A stretch of DNA of 64,000 bases from Raphanus sativus (Eukaryota; Streptophyta; Magnoliopsida; Brassicales; Brassicaceae): contig NC_079518.1 in assembly GCF_000801105.2 (NCBI RefSeq), positions 20,750,800 through 20,814,799 of the forward strand, written 5' to 3'. Of the stretch, positions 21,511-33,626 are shown one piece after another. A program made the position numbers and the translations under genes. Within the stretch, counting starts at the first letter, position 1. Each line of letters opens with the position of its first letter. The notes under the pieces are model-generated. The model did no database searches. It worked only from the letters and a program-made list of their open reading frames with translations, and was not told the DNA's origin.

Positions 21511-22184
21511 AGATTTTTCCGCAAGCTTTTCGTATAAGTTTTTCGTATAAGTTTTCCTTTATTGAAAACGTAGAAATTCTTAAGTATATAATTTTTAAAC
21601 GGAAATTTGGATGCCAACTTTGCCTTGTCCGATTTTGACTCCAACAATGATCTCTCCAATCTCTCAAAACATATAAAACTCTAGCTTTCTCTTAAACTCT
21701 CTGCTTGCTTCTGCCTTCAAAAGCCTTTTTAGACTTTCTTTAGACTTGCTTGCCGTCAAAAACACTTAGCATGAATATTTAAGCATTTCCATTAGGTTAA
21801 AAATTTGCCAGGGGCAATCTCGTAATTTGGTGAAGTCTTGGTGAAGTAGTCGGCTAAACCATTTCGTCCTCGATATCAATCGACAACACTAGATGTGTAT
21901 CGATCGATTATAATTCTCTAGTACGCGGATCTTCTCAGTTACATCGATCGAGAACTCTGGATGAGTATCGATCGATTCTTATCACAATGTTGACTTCCGA
22001 GTAGGTCTTGAATGGTCAACTCGGGTGTATTATCTCTTGTACTCCAAAATGCTCCAAAAGCATCACTTTATCATGAAATGCTCCTGAACCTGAAAACATA
22101 CCTAACAGGCTAGAAAACACATTAGTTATATAATAAAATACTACTATACCATGGTATAAAATGGGTGAAATCCATGGTATATCA

Positions 22185-23395
22185 ATTCTCCCAAACTTAC
22201 TCATTTGCTTATTCTCAAGCAAAAACCAGTAGTCTTTAGAAAAGGTTTGAAAACAGTAGGGACTCAAAGATTATAATATTGAAGTCCTCACTCTATGGGT
22301 TCGCAATTCATATCTAAACATCCTAATCACAGAAGTTCATTATACATTATCCTAGTTTAGCAACCAAATTCATTTAGTCCACAACTTAGCAAATCTCATC
22401 TAACATTCCCCTCTACTAACCTCATTTCTTAACATAAAAATAAAAGTGCAGGCTTTACCTTGGGAGTATCGATCAAAGGACACATGGATTCAACTTAAAC
22501 AAGTATCTGAACACACAGGTAGTCTTCTCTGATCCCTTTCTCCCCTCATCTCTCTTTTCTGAATCTCTTATTAGTTTCAATTTCAATAGGTTTTGATGCC
22601 ACAAAGGTCATCTAGTCTATCTCATTGACATTTGCATTTGTAACTCATACATTTTGACAAAGTGTAGCGGATAATGGGGTCTCAGGTAATTTACCTATCC
22701 CTGGTTTCCATAATGTGTGATCATCCCTGAGATTTAGAATAATGGGGTCGCAGGAGACACTCCTACCCCTCTGCCTCTCAAGAAATCATCTCAATCTTTT
22801 ATAACATAAAACTTAAATCTTTGAGATGCCGAAGAGAGAGAAGGAATGGAACCAGAAACACACAGACTTTTTACCTTCCAGACTTGTAAGAGGATTCCGA
22901 TCCAGTGATTACCAAGCCCCAAGACAAGCAAATAAAGTCAGTATTAGTGTTGGAGGTCAGCTTTGGTTCCTTCAAATAATCTCAGCTAGTGTATATATGT
23001 GACAGGTTGATCCACTTTAGCATCTTTAGTACTATCTGCAATCAGTAAATCTAGAATGGTGCTAAAGAGTGGTTAGATAATCAAGTATAAATCTATATCA
23101 ATGTCCCCTTTTAGTACTTAATCGAAAAATAATTTTGAAAACATTTTAATAAAAACCAAAATAAAAAACGCATATTAGTAAACTCCCCCCAGTCTTAAAT
23201 TACACTGTCCCAGTGTAACACAGCCGGAGTGAAGAAAAGAAATAAATCATAAATACTCAGTGTAACAAGATAGAACGACTAAACCTGACCGCGAATGGCA
23301 TCGATCGATACGTAAAGATGTACGTCGATCGTGAGAGATGGTCGTGTGATGTCGAGCGATGTGAATGGATTGTGTCAGTCGACATATTCATTATT
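22185..23395 (-). other. E2 untranslated 3' internal region
   Basis: Between the 3' LTR and the end of ORF3. Collinear with 30337-31640 of E3. It starts with the purine tract. No coding frame is conserved between the two copies; the longer frames in E3 here are broken in E2. It holds a pair of repeated phrases around AATAATGGGGTC. Confidence 0.55.
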
Positions 23396-25546
23396 CTACT
23401 TGGATCTTAAAAATCTGCAAAAATAAATGCGAAAAATAAAAGTAAAAATGTAAAAATAACTTAAAAAGAAAATAAAAGAAAACCTAATAGTGGGTTGCCT
23501 CCCACTCAGCGCTTTGTTATAGTCATTTAGCTTGACTTTGGTGGTGTGTGACTCAGTTGGTGCAGAAACTGCTATTGGACAACAAGCATCAATTTCGTGT
23601 CTCCTCCTATAAAACCATGTGGCAATGAAGCTTCTTGTGGCATCACCACTTCTGAGCTGTTTCTCATCTATCTTGAGGAATGTATCTGTGAGGTTCCTCA
23701 GAGTTCTTTCAATTGATTCGATGCTGCCAACATTCCTGTTTACGGTGTTGTAGGAGTATTCTGACAGTTCCCTCAGTTCATTCTGTATTGCGTCGATCTT
23801 GTCATGAATCAGCTGATCACGGTCTGCCAAGGACTCGATGTCGATCGATGCTACAACGTGTGCGTTGGTTGTTTCGCTGTGAGTTTTGTCGGTCGATCCA
23901 GTGGTAACTGTGTCGATCGATTCTGAACGTTGTCCTTGGTACTCAAGAATTCTCTGCAGAGCACATATCTCATTCTTCAGTAGATGAGTAGTTCTGCATA
24001 GGCTGTTCACTCTTTTGTTGAGAGGGTCGTCAATGTCATCACATCTACCGTTGAGTCTCTCCTCCATAGCATCCATAGTTTCGTATAGCTCGTGTTTGAT
24101 CTGATCAATGTGCATGCTGTCTGCGCTGGTGGTTGCTCGATGTCGATCGATATGGATCTAAGCATGTCGATCGATTTTGCGTTTCTGCCACAAAGACCAA
24201 GATGGTCTTGAACTATGCCAATATCTTGTTGCAACTCGTTCAACTGTTGTGGCAGTGTGTCCAGGTATCGCATGATAGGTGAACTATAGTGATTGTGCCT
24301 TTCCTCATATGATTTCATCTTATCCTCCATTTCTGCAAACCATGTGTTGATCGATTGTGAAGACTGTGTGTATCGACGAAACAGTAGCATTCTGGGCCTG
24401 ACCTTTCTCTTAAATTATTGCCAACACTTTCTGTAGAAGATCAATCCTCTTGCTTAATCATTCGACATTGTTGTTGAGAGGGCTGTAGACATCTCCAATC
24501 CGTGTATTGATGTAAGCAATCTCCCATTCATCTCTTTAGGTGATGAACATTTTGGTTGGTCATTGGATGTAGTCTTGCCGATGTCGATCGATGGTGCAGG
24601 TGCTGTGTCGATCGATACTGGTGGCGTAGCTTCCTTCTCAAGCATGGTTTTAATGCTTTCAATCTCCATTCTTAGCACTGCCATATCACTCTGGAGAGCT
24701 TCATAGCTGTGATCCAAAGGCTGGAACGTATCTTCCACCAGTGTGTGAAAGTCTTCCTCAAGGTGTGCATGAGCTCCCCACACATCAGTCACCATATCAT
24801 CTATCTCCTCTCTGCTGTAGGGTACTGGTGCTGGTCTGTATGCATGGTAAGGGTGTGCGTGTTCTGGAAGGGCGTAAGCAATTCTTCTGAAAAATAGATG
24901 CTCTCTCTAGGATTCTTCTTATGTGCTCCTTGGTGACAGGGACTATTTCACCATCAACTCCCCTAGCATGTCCAAACTCATCTCTGTGGACACCAAATTC
25001 GTCATTCTCTTCCCATTTGAATCTTCTGGATCCGGTGGAATCAAAGGCACGTCGTCCAAACTCCATACGTCTGTCGGTCGATCTGACTCTAGCGCTATCG
25101 ATCGATCTGGGTAACTCGCGGTCGATCGATGGTGATGAACCGATATTGATCGATGGTGAACTCCCATGTTGACCGAAACTTTGAGGAGTTGTATCCTCTC
25201 TCATGGTGACGTGGTGGTTATCGTGAACGTGAGCTAGGATGTTTGGATGGCCACGTTGCTGTGTAAACAGGTTTTCTGGTCCATTGGCAACTTGAAGGAA
25301 TACTGCTATGTCTTCTCTGGATATGTGCAGAACTCTTCCATCCATGGCTCTTGCAAAGCCATCTCTGTCCCTGAAAATACCAAATTCATCAGGTGTTAGT
25401 GAAACATTCCAAATATCATATGAATCATGAAATCGAGATTGAGCTCTGGTAAAGGAATCGATCGATGGTGCAGGGGTGGTGGCGATCGATGATGATTGTC
25501 TAGCTGCATGGTTGAATCGATTGTTCTTGATGTTGCAGTCCTCCAT
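23396..25546 (-). pseudogene. E2 ORF3 relic
   Basis: Pieces at 25546-24797, 24795-24454, 24390-24007 and 24115-23396 are in different frames but together match E1/E3 ORF3. They include the duplicated module (DEFGIFRDRDGFARAMDG and DEFGVHRDEFGHARGVDG), SID motifs, and the C-terminal KALSGRQPT. At least three frameshifts or nonsense changes separate the pieces. The segment deleted in E1 is still present. Confidence 0.6.
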
Positions 25547-27310
25547 AGTGATGTTGCTAGTTGCTGGATATATGTTGTTGAAGTTTGAATTTTCGTGGCT
25601 GATGTTGACAACTTTATAAACCCATCTTTTGCCCTAATCGGTGAAATTCTGATTTTTTCCTTTAAGTCTTCTGAGTCAATATCGATCGATGTGATGCTGG
25701 CGATGTCGATCGATGGACGATGTCGTTTTGCTGGGTTAAGTAGATAATCGATCGATGGTGGGCGGTGGATGTCGGTCGATTTTTGGAAACGATTTGCAAA
25801 TATATCATTCTCCATGTAGTTTTCTTAAGCTCTTTCTTCCCAATAATCTTCATCAAATTCTTCACTGTGGTTTCCACTGTGGAAAAATCTGGCTGTATCT
25901 ACTACAAAACTTTCATGAAATCCGCTATGTGTCCAACTTCTTACAGAGTAATCATCTTGTTTGCTTTTGGGTTGGATGGCGAAATTTGGGTAGCAATGAT
26001 CTGGTAAATCGAGTTTATCATCTGGTGTGCCTCTGTCGATCGATAATCCATGGTTGGTGTCGATCTCTTCTGACTCGCTGGTGTCGATCGATGATGTAGT
26101 GAGGTTGTCGATCGATCCCAAGTACTCTGTTTCATACTCTACTTCACAATGACAAACTGCAATGATACCAAAATCATCTTCTTTTTTCACGGTTTTGGCT
26201 GGTGGTTTGCCCAGTTTGACAGGGTCATAGTGGATATTTGGATCTATCATAGTCAAGCACATCCTTTTGGTGTTCATGTCATATACAGCTCCTACTGTAG
26301 CCAGAAATGCTCTAGGACATGAAAATCCACAGTGACAATGGCATTACCAATCTGCACTTCCAGGTCTCTGATCAAGCCTCCAGAATTTTTCTGAGTGTAG
26401 TCCACAAATGTGAAGATATCTGGTGAAGGCTCTACTTTTAGACACAAATGGTCTGCCATAACCTTTGGTAAGATGCTGACTGATGAACCAGTGTCACATA
26501 GTGCATGAGGAAACTCAATCCCCTTTACTACACAGGGTATTGCAAACTTCCCAGGATCACTCTTCTTCTTCAATGTGATCCTCTTCCTCATATCTTCTCT
26601 GACATTGTTAAACATTCTCCTAATGTCATTTTCAGTCTCCCTAGTTTCTCTGAAGAACATCCACAATCTATTTGTGAAGTAAACCTCCTCAAAGGGTTTT
26701 TCTAGTGGGATTCTGATAACTCTCTTAGTGAAACCATCTATCTCCTTTTCATTAGCTTCCCTCTTAAGGTTCTTAGGAGGTTTCTCATTTCTACTCCTTA
26801 ACCTTCTTCCTTTAGTTCTCTCTGATGTTGGTGTAGTGTCTGAAGGGTTACTAGTGATCTCTGCAGGGTCAGCTGGTTGTTTTGGTGTGGGTCGGAGTGC
26901 ATTGATTCGGTTGCTGTCTATCGATGGTAGTTGCACTCGGTATGTGAGAGGTGCGTGTCGATCGATAGGTGGAGCAAAGGGTCGATCGATACTTGTCTCA
27001 TATTTGTGTCGATAGATGAGTGGCTCGTCTCGCGGTCGATATCTTCGTAGGTGGGGGTGGGTGGATGAGGATGCGAAGCCGTGAATTTAGCATGTGTCAA
27101 AATCCTAACCGCGTTGCAATCTTTAGTCGTATCTGGAAATGACATCGTTTGTGTCGATCGATGTGGACTAGCTGGTGTCGATCGAACACCATTGTGATCC
27201 ACCGAGACTTAGTGAACTTTCCACTTCGAAGTCTCCTTCTTGAAGCTTTTCATGCTTCATCACTTGCCAGAAATCATCATCTATAATGGCATTCACGTGG
27301 TGTTTCATGC
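25547..27310 (-). pseudogene. E2 aspartic protease relic
   Basis: The frame 26936-26292 has ALCDTGSSVSILP with an intact DTG, then runs to VDFHVL, where a short deletion (near 26310) removes the LNWNS...LLGR segment and shifts the frame. 26277-25825 continues with KRMCLTMIDPNIHYDPVKL and the acidic SID-rich spacer. Upstream, the spacer with LRSRNEKPPKNLKRE is retained. It would have matured Gag; it is not functional as it stands. Confidence 0.65.
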
Positions 27311-27319
27311 TTCCTTCTC

Positions 27320-28836
27320 CTACTTCCTTAGAAGTTCCAATTCTCCTGATAGAGTCTTCAGTTTGGACAATTTGTGTCTCAAGCTTCCTAACTTGAGTAC
27401 AAATGGTGTATATCCTTTGAAGTCCACTGTAAGCTTCTGTTGTCCTTCAAGAACTCTATCAATCATGGCATCAAACTTACTCTCCTGGGTGGGTGGTGGT
27501 GGGTTTTGGTAAGCTGAGTTGTCGTAGTTCCTGGTGTTGGTGAAAGGTTTCTGATACTGTGAACTCTGGTTGTAGTTACTCTTCTGACCACTGCCAAAAA
27601 AATTTCTGTTTCCACTCTGGTTTTCATATTTCTGAAATCCAGTACCTCCAATGTAGTTCACATCTTCCTCTGTATCATCTTCTCTAGCCTCTCCTTCTTC
27701 AGCTGAGCAGACTGGCTTCCCCAGAAATGCATGTAAAGCATCTATCTTAGCTCTGACTTCATTCATCTGGTCTTCCCCGATGGCTGCAACAGATTTCTTC
27801 TTGTCAGAGTCAGTGTTCTTGGTGCTGCTGCTGTTGGCTAGGTTCTCAATAAGTCTCACAGCCTCTATCAGATTCCTGGTGTTGAAGTTCCCCTCGCTAG
27901 CAGTATCAAGAGCCATCTGATACCTCAAGGCGATACCACTGTAGAAAGTGCTTAGCAGCTGCACCTCATTGAATCCATGGTGTGTACATTCTCGCTGGAA
28001 GAACTTAAATCTGATCCACGCGTCTTTAAAAGTCTCACCAGGCTTTTGCGCGAAAGTGATGATTTTGCTCCTTAAGTCTTCAGCACGTGCCTCATCAAAG
28101 AAATTACGCAGGAATGCGTTTTTTATGTCGGCCCAGTATGTCAGTGATCCTGTAGGTAGCTGCTTGAGCCAGTGCGAAGATTTTCCAATCAGTGAGTATT
28201 TGAAGAGCTTGCAGAGTAGGTAGTCCTCAGGGACGCCATCCATGCGAATATCAGCTATAAGATCCTCGAACCTCTCCAGATGGTCCATAGGATGCTCGTG
28301 TGATAACCCAGAGTAAGGTATCTGTGACACGAGAGAGTAGTACTGAGGCTTGAGCTCGAAGTTCGGCTTCTCAATCTTTGGAAGTCGAATAGCTGATCTG
28401 TTGGTGTAGTACTCATCAGGACGATTGTAATCTGCCAGCGATCGTGTTTGAGCTTCTTTTGTAGCCTCAGCTTCTGGCTCATGGATTATGTTTCCCTGTG
28501 CAATCTAGCTTATGACCTGTTCCATTACGCAGATGACCATCCTGGTCATACAGGTTTCCATTCTCGCCCTGCGTGAGAATAACAATCGCAACCATGCCTC
28601 GCGGGTTGGTATCGATCGATGTACGGTGGGTAGTGTCAAACGATGTAGATAACGGTATCGATCGAGGGTGGTGTCTAAGTATCGGTCGATGGTTGAACAT
28701 GAATATCAGTCGACGGTATTGCGGTTCTGTCGATCGATGCGGAGCGTAGGACTTTGCGGATTGAACGTTCCAAGTGTGCAGGATCTTCTGAGAATAGTAG
28801 TTGATTTCCCTTATTGCTTCTAGTACTGCTGGGCAT
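27320..28836 (-). pseudogene. E2 gag, multiply frameshifted
   Basis: ATG at 28836. The N-terminal SID-containing part is broken twice (between 28836 and 28700, and near 28500). The core frame 28330-27320 is open and reads HPMDHLERFEDLIADIRMDG, then FKDAWIRFKFFQRECTHHGF, EGNFNTRN and an NYNQSSQYQKP-rich tail. A deletion of a few dozen bases near 27415 shifts the frame just before the expected coiled-coil end. Confidence 0.65.
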
Positions 28837-28923
28837 GAAAAGACAGGAAAAATTTTAATCAGAAAGGGGTAAAGAAAAAGAAAAACCTAAAATTGATAAA
28901 ATTAAATCTAATGGCGATCAAAG

Positions 28924-28942
28924 CTCCCCGGGAACGGCGCCA
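28924..28942 (-). other. E2 primer-binding site, tRNA-Asp
   Basis: Minus strand TGGCGCCGTTCCCGGGGAG, as in E1 with two changes, four bases from the LTR start at 28947. Confidence 0.8.
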
Positions 28943-28946
28943 AATT

Positions 28947-29010
28947 TGATACTGTTCAAATTACCTTGTAGAGCTTACTGATAGTGCTCAAATTACCCAG
29001 TAGAGCTTAC
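28947..29010 (-). repeat. tandem 32-base LTR tips at the E2/E3 junction
   Basis: 28947-28978 (TGATACTGTTC... to GAGCTTAC) is followed directly by a near copy at 28979-29010 (TGATAGTGCTC...). The first belongs to the truncated E2 5' LTR, the second is the tip of the E3 3' LTR. This fits insertion of E3 32 bases into the E2 LTR, with CTTAC as candidate target duplication. Confidence 0.7.
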
Positions 29011-30336
29011 TCTCTCAAATAAGAGGTACAGCTGTAGTACTTAGGGATCGAATCACGAGGAGCTAGGGAACCAATTAAAAAAAATCTACTAATCAATCCT
29101 AGGCAAGATTGGTTTATATGATAGAAATGAAAATAACAATTCCTAAAATGAGCAAGGCAGTTGCTCTAACTAACAATATGAAGGGTTATTTAAATGGGAT
29201 AAATAGTGCTAGACATAGGGTTTCTATTCAGGGATGGAGATTATAATCTCTATAAATGCTTTAACAAGTTGCTTGCATGATACTATAGATCTCAGCCGCT
29301 TAACATATGTGAATGAATCACTGGTTAAAATATCTAGATCTCTGGCCACACCTTTCGCATGATGACACAGAAAAAGAGTCGGTCGATATCCTTTTGAGAT
29401 ATCGAGCGATACACCTTTCGCGGCGCCGATCGATTTACCAGTAGGGTATCGATCGACGGCTTCTAGATCTGCCTAGGCGCGAACCGAATATGACCGCGAG
29501 GTCTCAAGGAGGAACTGTCGTTCTTCTCAACGGGAAACATGCATCGCTCAAATGGATAATTCAAGATAATCTAAGATCCTAGTGATCTATGTTCTAGTTA
29601 GCTACTCTAAAACAAGCATAGGGTACAATCCATTTGATGAGTATCACAACTTAGCAATTATATTTGGGGCTAATCCCACAAACCTATTTAAACCCTAGAT
29701 CTAACAAGTAGACTACTCAGACATAGCTAGACAATTCATAACAATAGATAGATGAAAGAATTGCATAGATAGAATAAAGTAGAAATACAAAAGGAGATGA
29801 GAAATCTCTCAAATCTCACTCAAACAAATAAAACTCTAGTCTCTCTCTCACACTCTCTGCTTTGGTTGTAAAAAGCTTCAAGCTTCAAAGGGTTTCAAAA
29901 CTTGCCGTCAAAAATACTTAGCAGGAGTATTTAAGCATTTCCATTAGGTTAAAAACTCGCCAGAGGCAATCTCGTAATTTGGTGAAGTCTTGGTAAGGTA
30001 GTCGGCTAAACCATTTCGTCCTCGATATCGATCGACAACACTGAATGTGTATCGATCGATTATAATCTTCTAGTACGCGGATCTTCTCAGCTACATCGAT
30101 CGACAACTCAGGCTGAGTATCGATCGATTGTAATCACAATGTTGACTTCCGACTTAGTCTTGAATGGTCAACTCGGGTGTATCATCTCTTGTACTCCAAA
30201 ATGCTCCAAAAACATCACTTTCTCACAAAATGCTCCTGAACCTGAAAACATACCTAACAGGCTAGAAAACAGATTAAATATATAGTAAAACACTAGTATA
30301 CCATGGTTAAAAACGGGTAAAATCCATGGTATATCA
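28979..30336 (-). repeat. E3 3' LTR
   Basis: 1358 bases, TGATAGTGCTC to CCATGGTATATCA, highly similar to the E1 LTR 17521-18880, with the same TCGATCGA motifs and the same terminal inverted repeat (30297-30333). Confidence 0.85.
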
Positions 30337-31640
30337 ACTCCCCCAGACTTACTCCTTTGCTTGTCCTCAAGCAAAAACAGTAGTCTTTGGAAAAGGTTTG
30401 GAAATAGCAGGAACTCAAAGATTCAATATATTGAAGTCATCACTCTATGGGTTTGCAATTCATGTCTAAGCATTCTAATCACAGAAGTTCATCATGCCTT
30501 ATCCTAGCTTAGCAACCAAACTCATCTAGTCAACAACATAGCAATTCTTATCTGACATTCCCCTCTACTAACCTCATTTCTTAACATAAAATAAAGTGCA
30601 TGCTTTACCTTGGGAGTATCGATCAAAGCACTCATGGATTCAACTCAAACAAGTATCTGAACACACAGGTAGTCTTCTCTGATCCCTTTCTCCCCTCTTC
30701 TCTCTTCACTAAATCTCTTATTAGTTTCAATTTCAACAGGTTTCAATGCCACAAGGTCATCTAGTCCATCTCATTGACATTTGCATTGTAACTCATACAT
30801 TTTTGACAAAGTGTAGCGAATAATGGGGTCGCAGGAGACACTCCTATCCCTCGTTTCCACAATGTGTGATCATCCTTGAGATTTAGAATACTGGGGTCGT
30901 AGGAGACACTCCTATCCCTCTGCTTCTCAAGAAATCATTTCAATCTTTTATAACATAAACTTAGATCTCGAGATGCCGAAGAGAGAGAAGGAAGGGAACC
31001 AGAAACACACAGACTTTTTACCTTCCAGACTTGTAAGAGGATTCCGATCCAGTGATATCCAAGCCCCAAGACAAGCAAATAAGTCAGTATTAGTGTTGGA
31101 GGTCAGCTTTGGTTCCTTCAAACAATCTAAGCTAGTGAATATAGATAGCAAGTTGATCCACTTTAGCATCTTTAGTACTATCTGCAATCAGTAATCTAGA
31201 ATGGTGCTAAAGAGTGGTCAGACAATCAAATATAAATCCATATCAATGTTCCTTTTTAATACTTATGCGAAAAATAATTTTGAAAAACATTTTAAATAAA
31301 AACCAAAAAAAAAAACACATATTAGTAAACTTTCCCCCAGACTTAAATTACACTGTCTCAGTGTAACACCCGGTGGTGAGGTAAATAAAATAAAACATAA
31401 TTAATAAATATAACAAGTGAGAATGAATAAACCTGATCGACAAGATGTCGATCGATTTGTAGAGGTATACGTCGATCGTTAGTAATGGTCGTGTGGTGTC
31501 GATCGATATAAATGGTGAATGTCGGTCGATGGAATTATCATTCTACTTGGATCTAATAGAAACTGCAAAATAAATTCGAAAAAAGAAAAGAAAAAAAATA
31601 AAAGCAAAAAGAAAAATAAAATAAAATAAAATAAAGAAAA
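30337..31640 (-). other. E3 untranslated 3' internal region
   Basis: Collinear with 22185-23395. It contains T/A-rich tracts near its right end (31560-31645). The frames seen at 30948-31194 on both strands are not conserved in E2, so I call no gene. Confidence 0.5.
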
Positions 31641-31649
31641 AAAAAACCT

Positions 31650-33626
31650 AATAGTGGGTTGCCTCCCACTCAGCGCTTGGTTATAGTCATTTAGCTTGAC
31701 TGTGGTAGGTGAGTGAATCATGGGGTGCAGAAACTGCTGATTACCGGACAGCAATCATCAATCTTATGTCTCCTACTATTGAACCATGTGGCGACGAAGC
31801 TTCTTGTGGCATCATCCGCTTGTAGTTGCTTCTTATCTATCTGGAGGACTGTATCTTGAAGTTTCCTCACAGAATTCTCGATGTATTCGATTTTGTCAAC
31901 TTTTCTGTCGATGGTCTGGTAGGTGTGTACGGACAATAATTTCAGCTCACTCTGTAATGCATCGATCCTGTCCAGAATAAACTGATCTTGGTCCGCTAAA
32001 GACTCTGTGTCGATTGATGCTACGAGATGCTCGTTAGTCAATTCGCTTAGGGGTCTATCGGTCGACGCAGCATCCATTGTGTCGATCGATTGTGAACACT
32101 GTCCTTGGTGCTGCAGAGCGCGAATATTGCCCTTCATGTGGCGAGTAGTTCTGCAGAGGTTGTTAACCCTTTCGTTAACAGTGTAGTCAATGGTATCACA
32201 GGTCCCGTTGAGTCTCCTTTCCATAGCATCCATAGCTTCGTACAGCTCAAGTTTAAGTTCATCAACTGCTGCTGGAGTGCCTGCTCTTTTCGCTGGTGGT
32301 GGCTCGCTGTCGATCGATGTTGGTCGAGGCCTATCGATCGATGTTAAATTGCTGTTACGTAGATCAATATAAGCCTTAATGATGCTCATATCTCTTTCTA
32401 GCTTGTCCAGCTGTCGTGAAAGCGTATCCAGGTATCGCATGATAGGTGAACTTAAAAGATCATGCTTCTCTTCGTACGATGTCATCCTATCTTCCAATGC
32501 TGCGAACCTCGTGCCGATCGACGACGAAGGATGTGTGTCGATCGATGGAAAAGTATTATTCTGAGGTTGGTCATTCTGACGAATTGTGTCCAACTCTTTC
32601 TGTAGAAGATCGATCCTCTTGCTTAACCATTCGACATTGTTGTTGAGAGGGCTGTAGACGTCTCTAATCCGTGTATTGATGTAAGCAACCTCCCATTCAT
32701 CTTTCTTTGGTGATGAACATTCTGGTCGGTCCATGGATGTAGTTTTGCCGATGTCGATCGATGGTACAGTTACTCTGTCGGTCGATAATGGTGGCGTAGC
32801 CTCTTTCTCAAGCATGGTCAATATGTTTCCAAGCTCCACTCTTATCTCAGCCATATCATTCTGGAAGTCCTTGTAACTGACATCCAAAGGCTGGAAAGTC
32901 CACCAATGTGCGTATGTTTGCCTCAAGGTGCGCCTGAGCTCTCCATACATCAGTCACCATATCATCCACCTCCTCTCTATTGTAGAGCACTGGTGGTGGT
33001 GTGTATGCAAGGTAAGGGCGTGTGTGTATTTGAAGTTGTAAGCAACCTCTGTGAAAAAGGGATGCTCTATCCAAAAGTCTCTTTACTTGCTCCTTGGTAA
33101 CATGGATGATCTCACCGTCAACTCCTCTAGCATAGCCAAACTCATCTCTGTAGACACCATATTCATCCTTTGCTTCCCACTTGAATCTCCTGGATCCATC
33201 AGTATTGAAGGCACGTCGTCCAAACTCCAATCGTCTGTCAGTCGATCGGACTCTTGGTCTGTCGATCGATCCTGGATATCCGCCGTCGATCGATGGTGTT
33301 GAAACGATGTCGATCGATTGTGAATGTCGAGGTTGACCGAAGTGTTGAGGAACTGTATCCTCTCTTGAGTTAGTGTTGTGGTTGTCCTGGACGTGATGTA
33401 GGATGTCTGGATGGCTACGTTTCTGTGTGAACAGGTTTTCTGGTCCATTGGCAACTTGGAGGATGTCTGCTATATCCTCTCTGGTTATGTGCAGTACTCT
33501 TCCATCCATAGCTCTTGCATAGCCATCTGTGTCCCTGAAAATTCCAAATTCATCAGGTGTTAGTGAAACGTTCCTGATATCATAAGGGTCATGAGATCTC
33601 GGTTGAGCTCTGTTGAAGGTGTCGAT
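31650..33626 (-). pseudogene. E3 ORF3, 5' end truncated
   Basis: Two frames (33626-32856, 32950-31718) joined by a 4-base deletion near 32900. It retains both DEfGifRD modules, SID motifs and a helical segment with SSPIMRYLDTLSRQLDKLE that is absent from E1. The end is frameshifted as in E1, leaving ALSGRQPT in another frame. The N-terminus is replaced by the LTR at 33627. Confidence 0.6.

Larger units (their letters stand above)
20208..21646 (+). repeat. solo LTR of a third family, nested in the E2 LTR
   Basis: 1439 bases from TGTGGGAACC to CTCCAACA, flanked by the 5-bp duplication ATGAT (20203-20207 and 21647-21651). There is no internal region, so it is a product of LTR-LTR recombination. 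Its tip resembles the LTR of element F (35029). It contains two internal arrays of short palindromic repeats (21036-21195 and 21315-21510). Strand given as printed; true orientation is probably minus by analogy with F. Confidence 0.85.
19375..22184 (-). repeat. E2 3' LTR, interrupted by a solo LTR
   Basis: Starts TGATACTGCTC at 19375 and ends CCATGGTATATCA at 22184. Removing 20208-21651 leaves an LTR of about 1.37 kb, the same size as its sisters. The next bases on the right (22185-22196) read GTTTGGGAGAAT on the minus strand, the purine tract. Confidence 0.85.
19375..28978 (-). mobile_element. E2: non-autonomous Athila-type element
   Basis: Minus-strand element with 3' LTR 19375-22184 (split by a solo LTR), internal region 22185-28946, primer site 28924-28942 and only the first 32 bases of its 5' LTR (28947-28978) before another LTR begins. 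It encodes gag, protease and ORF3 in the same order as E1, all degraded by frameshifts and small deletions. No polymerase genes. E3 appears to have inserted into its 5' LTR. Confidence 0.75.
28979..33626 (-). mobile_element. E3: third Athila-type copy, truncated
   Basis: 3' LTR 28979-30336, purine tract (minus strand GTCTGGGGGAGT, 30337-30348), untranslated region and ORF3. It is cut at 33627 by an LTR of a related family. Gag, protease, primer site and 5' LTR are missing. ORF3 is closer to E1 than to E2 by eye. Confidence 0.7.

Noticed and set aside
30948..31194. Overlapping frames on both strands in the E3 3' region
   Set aside because: Not conserved in the collinear region of E2; no domain.
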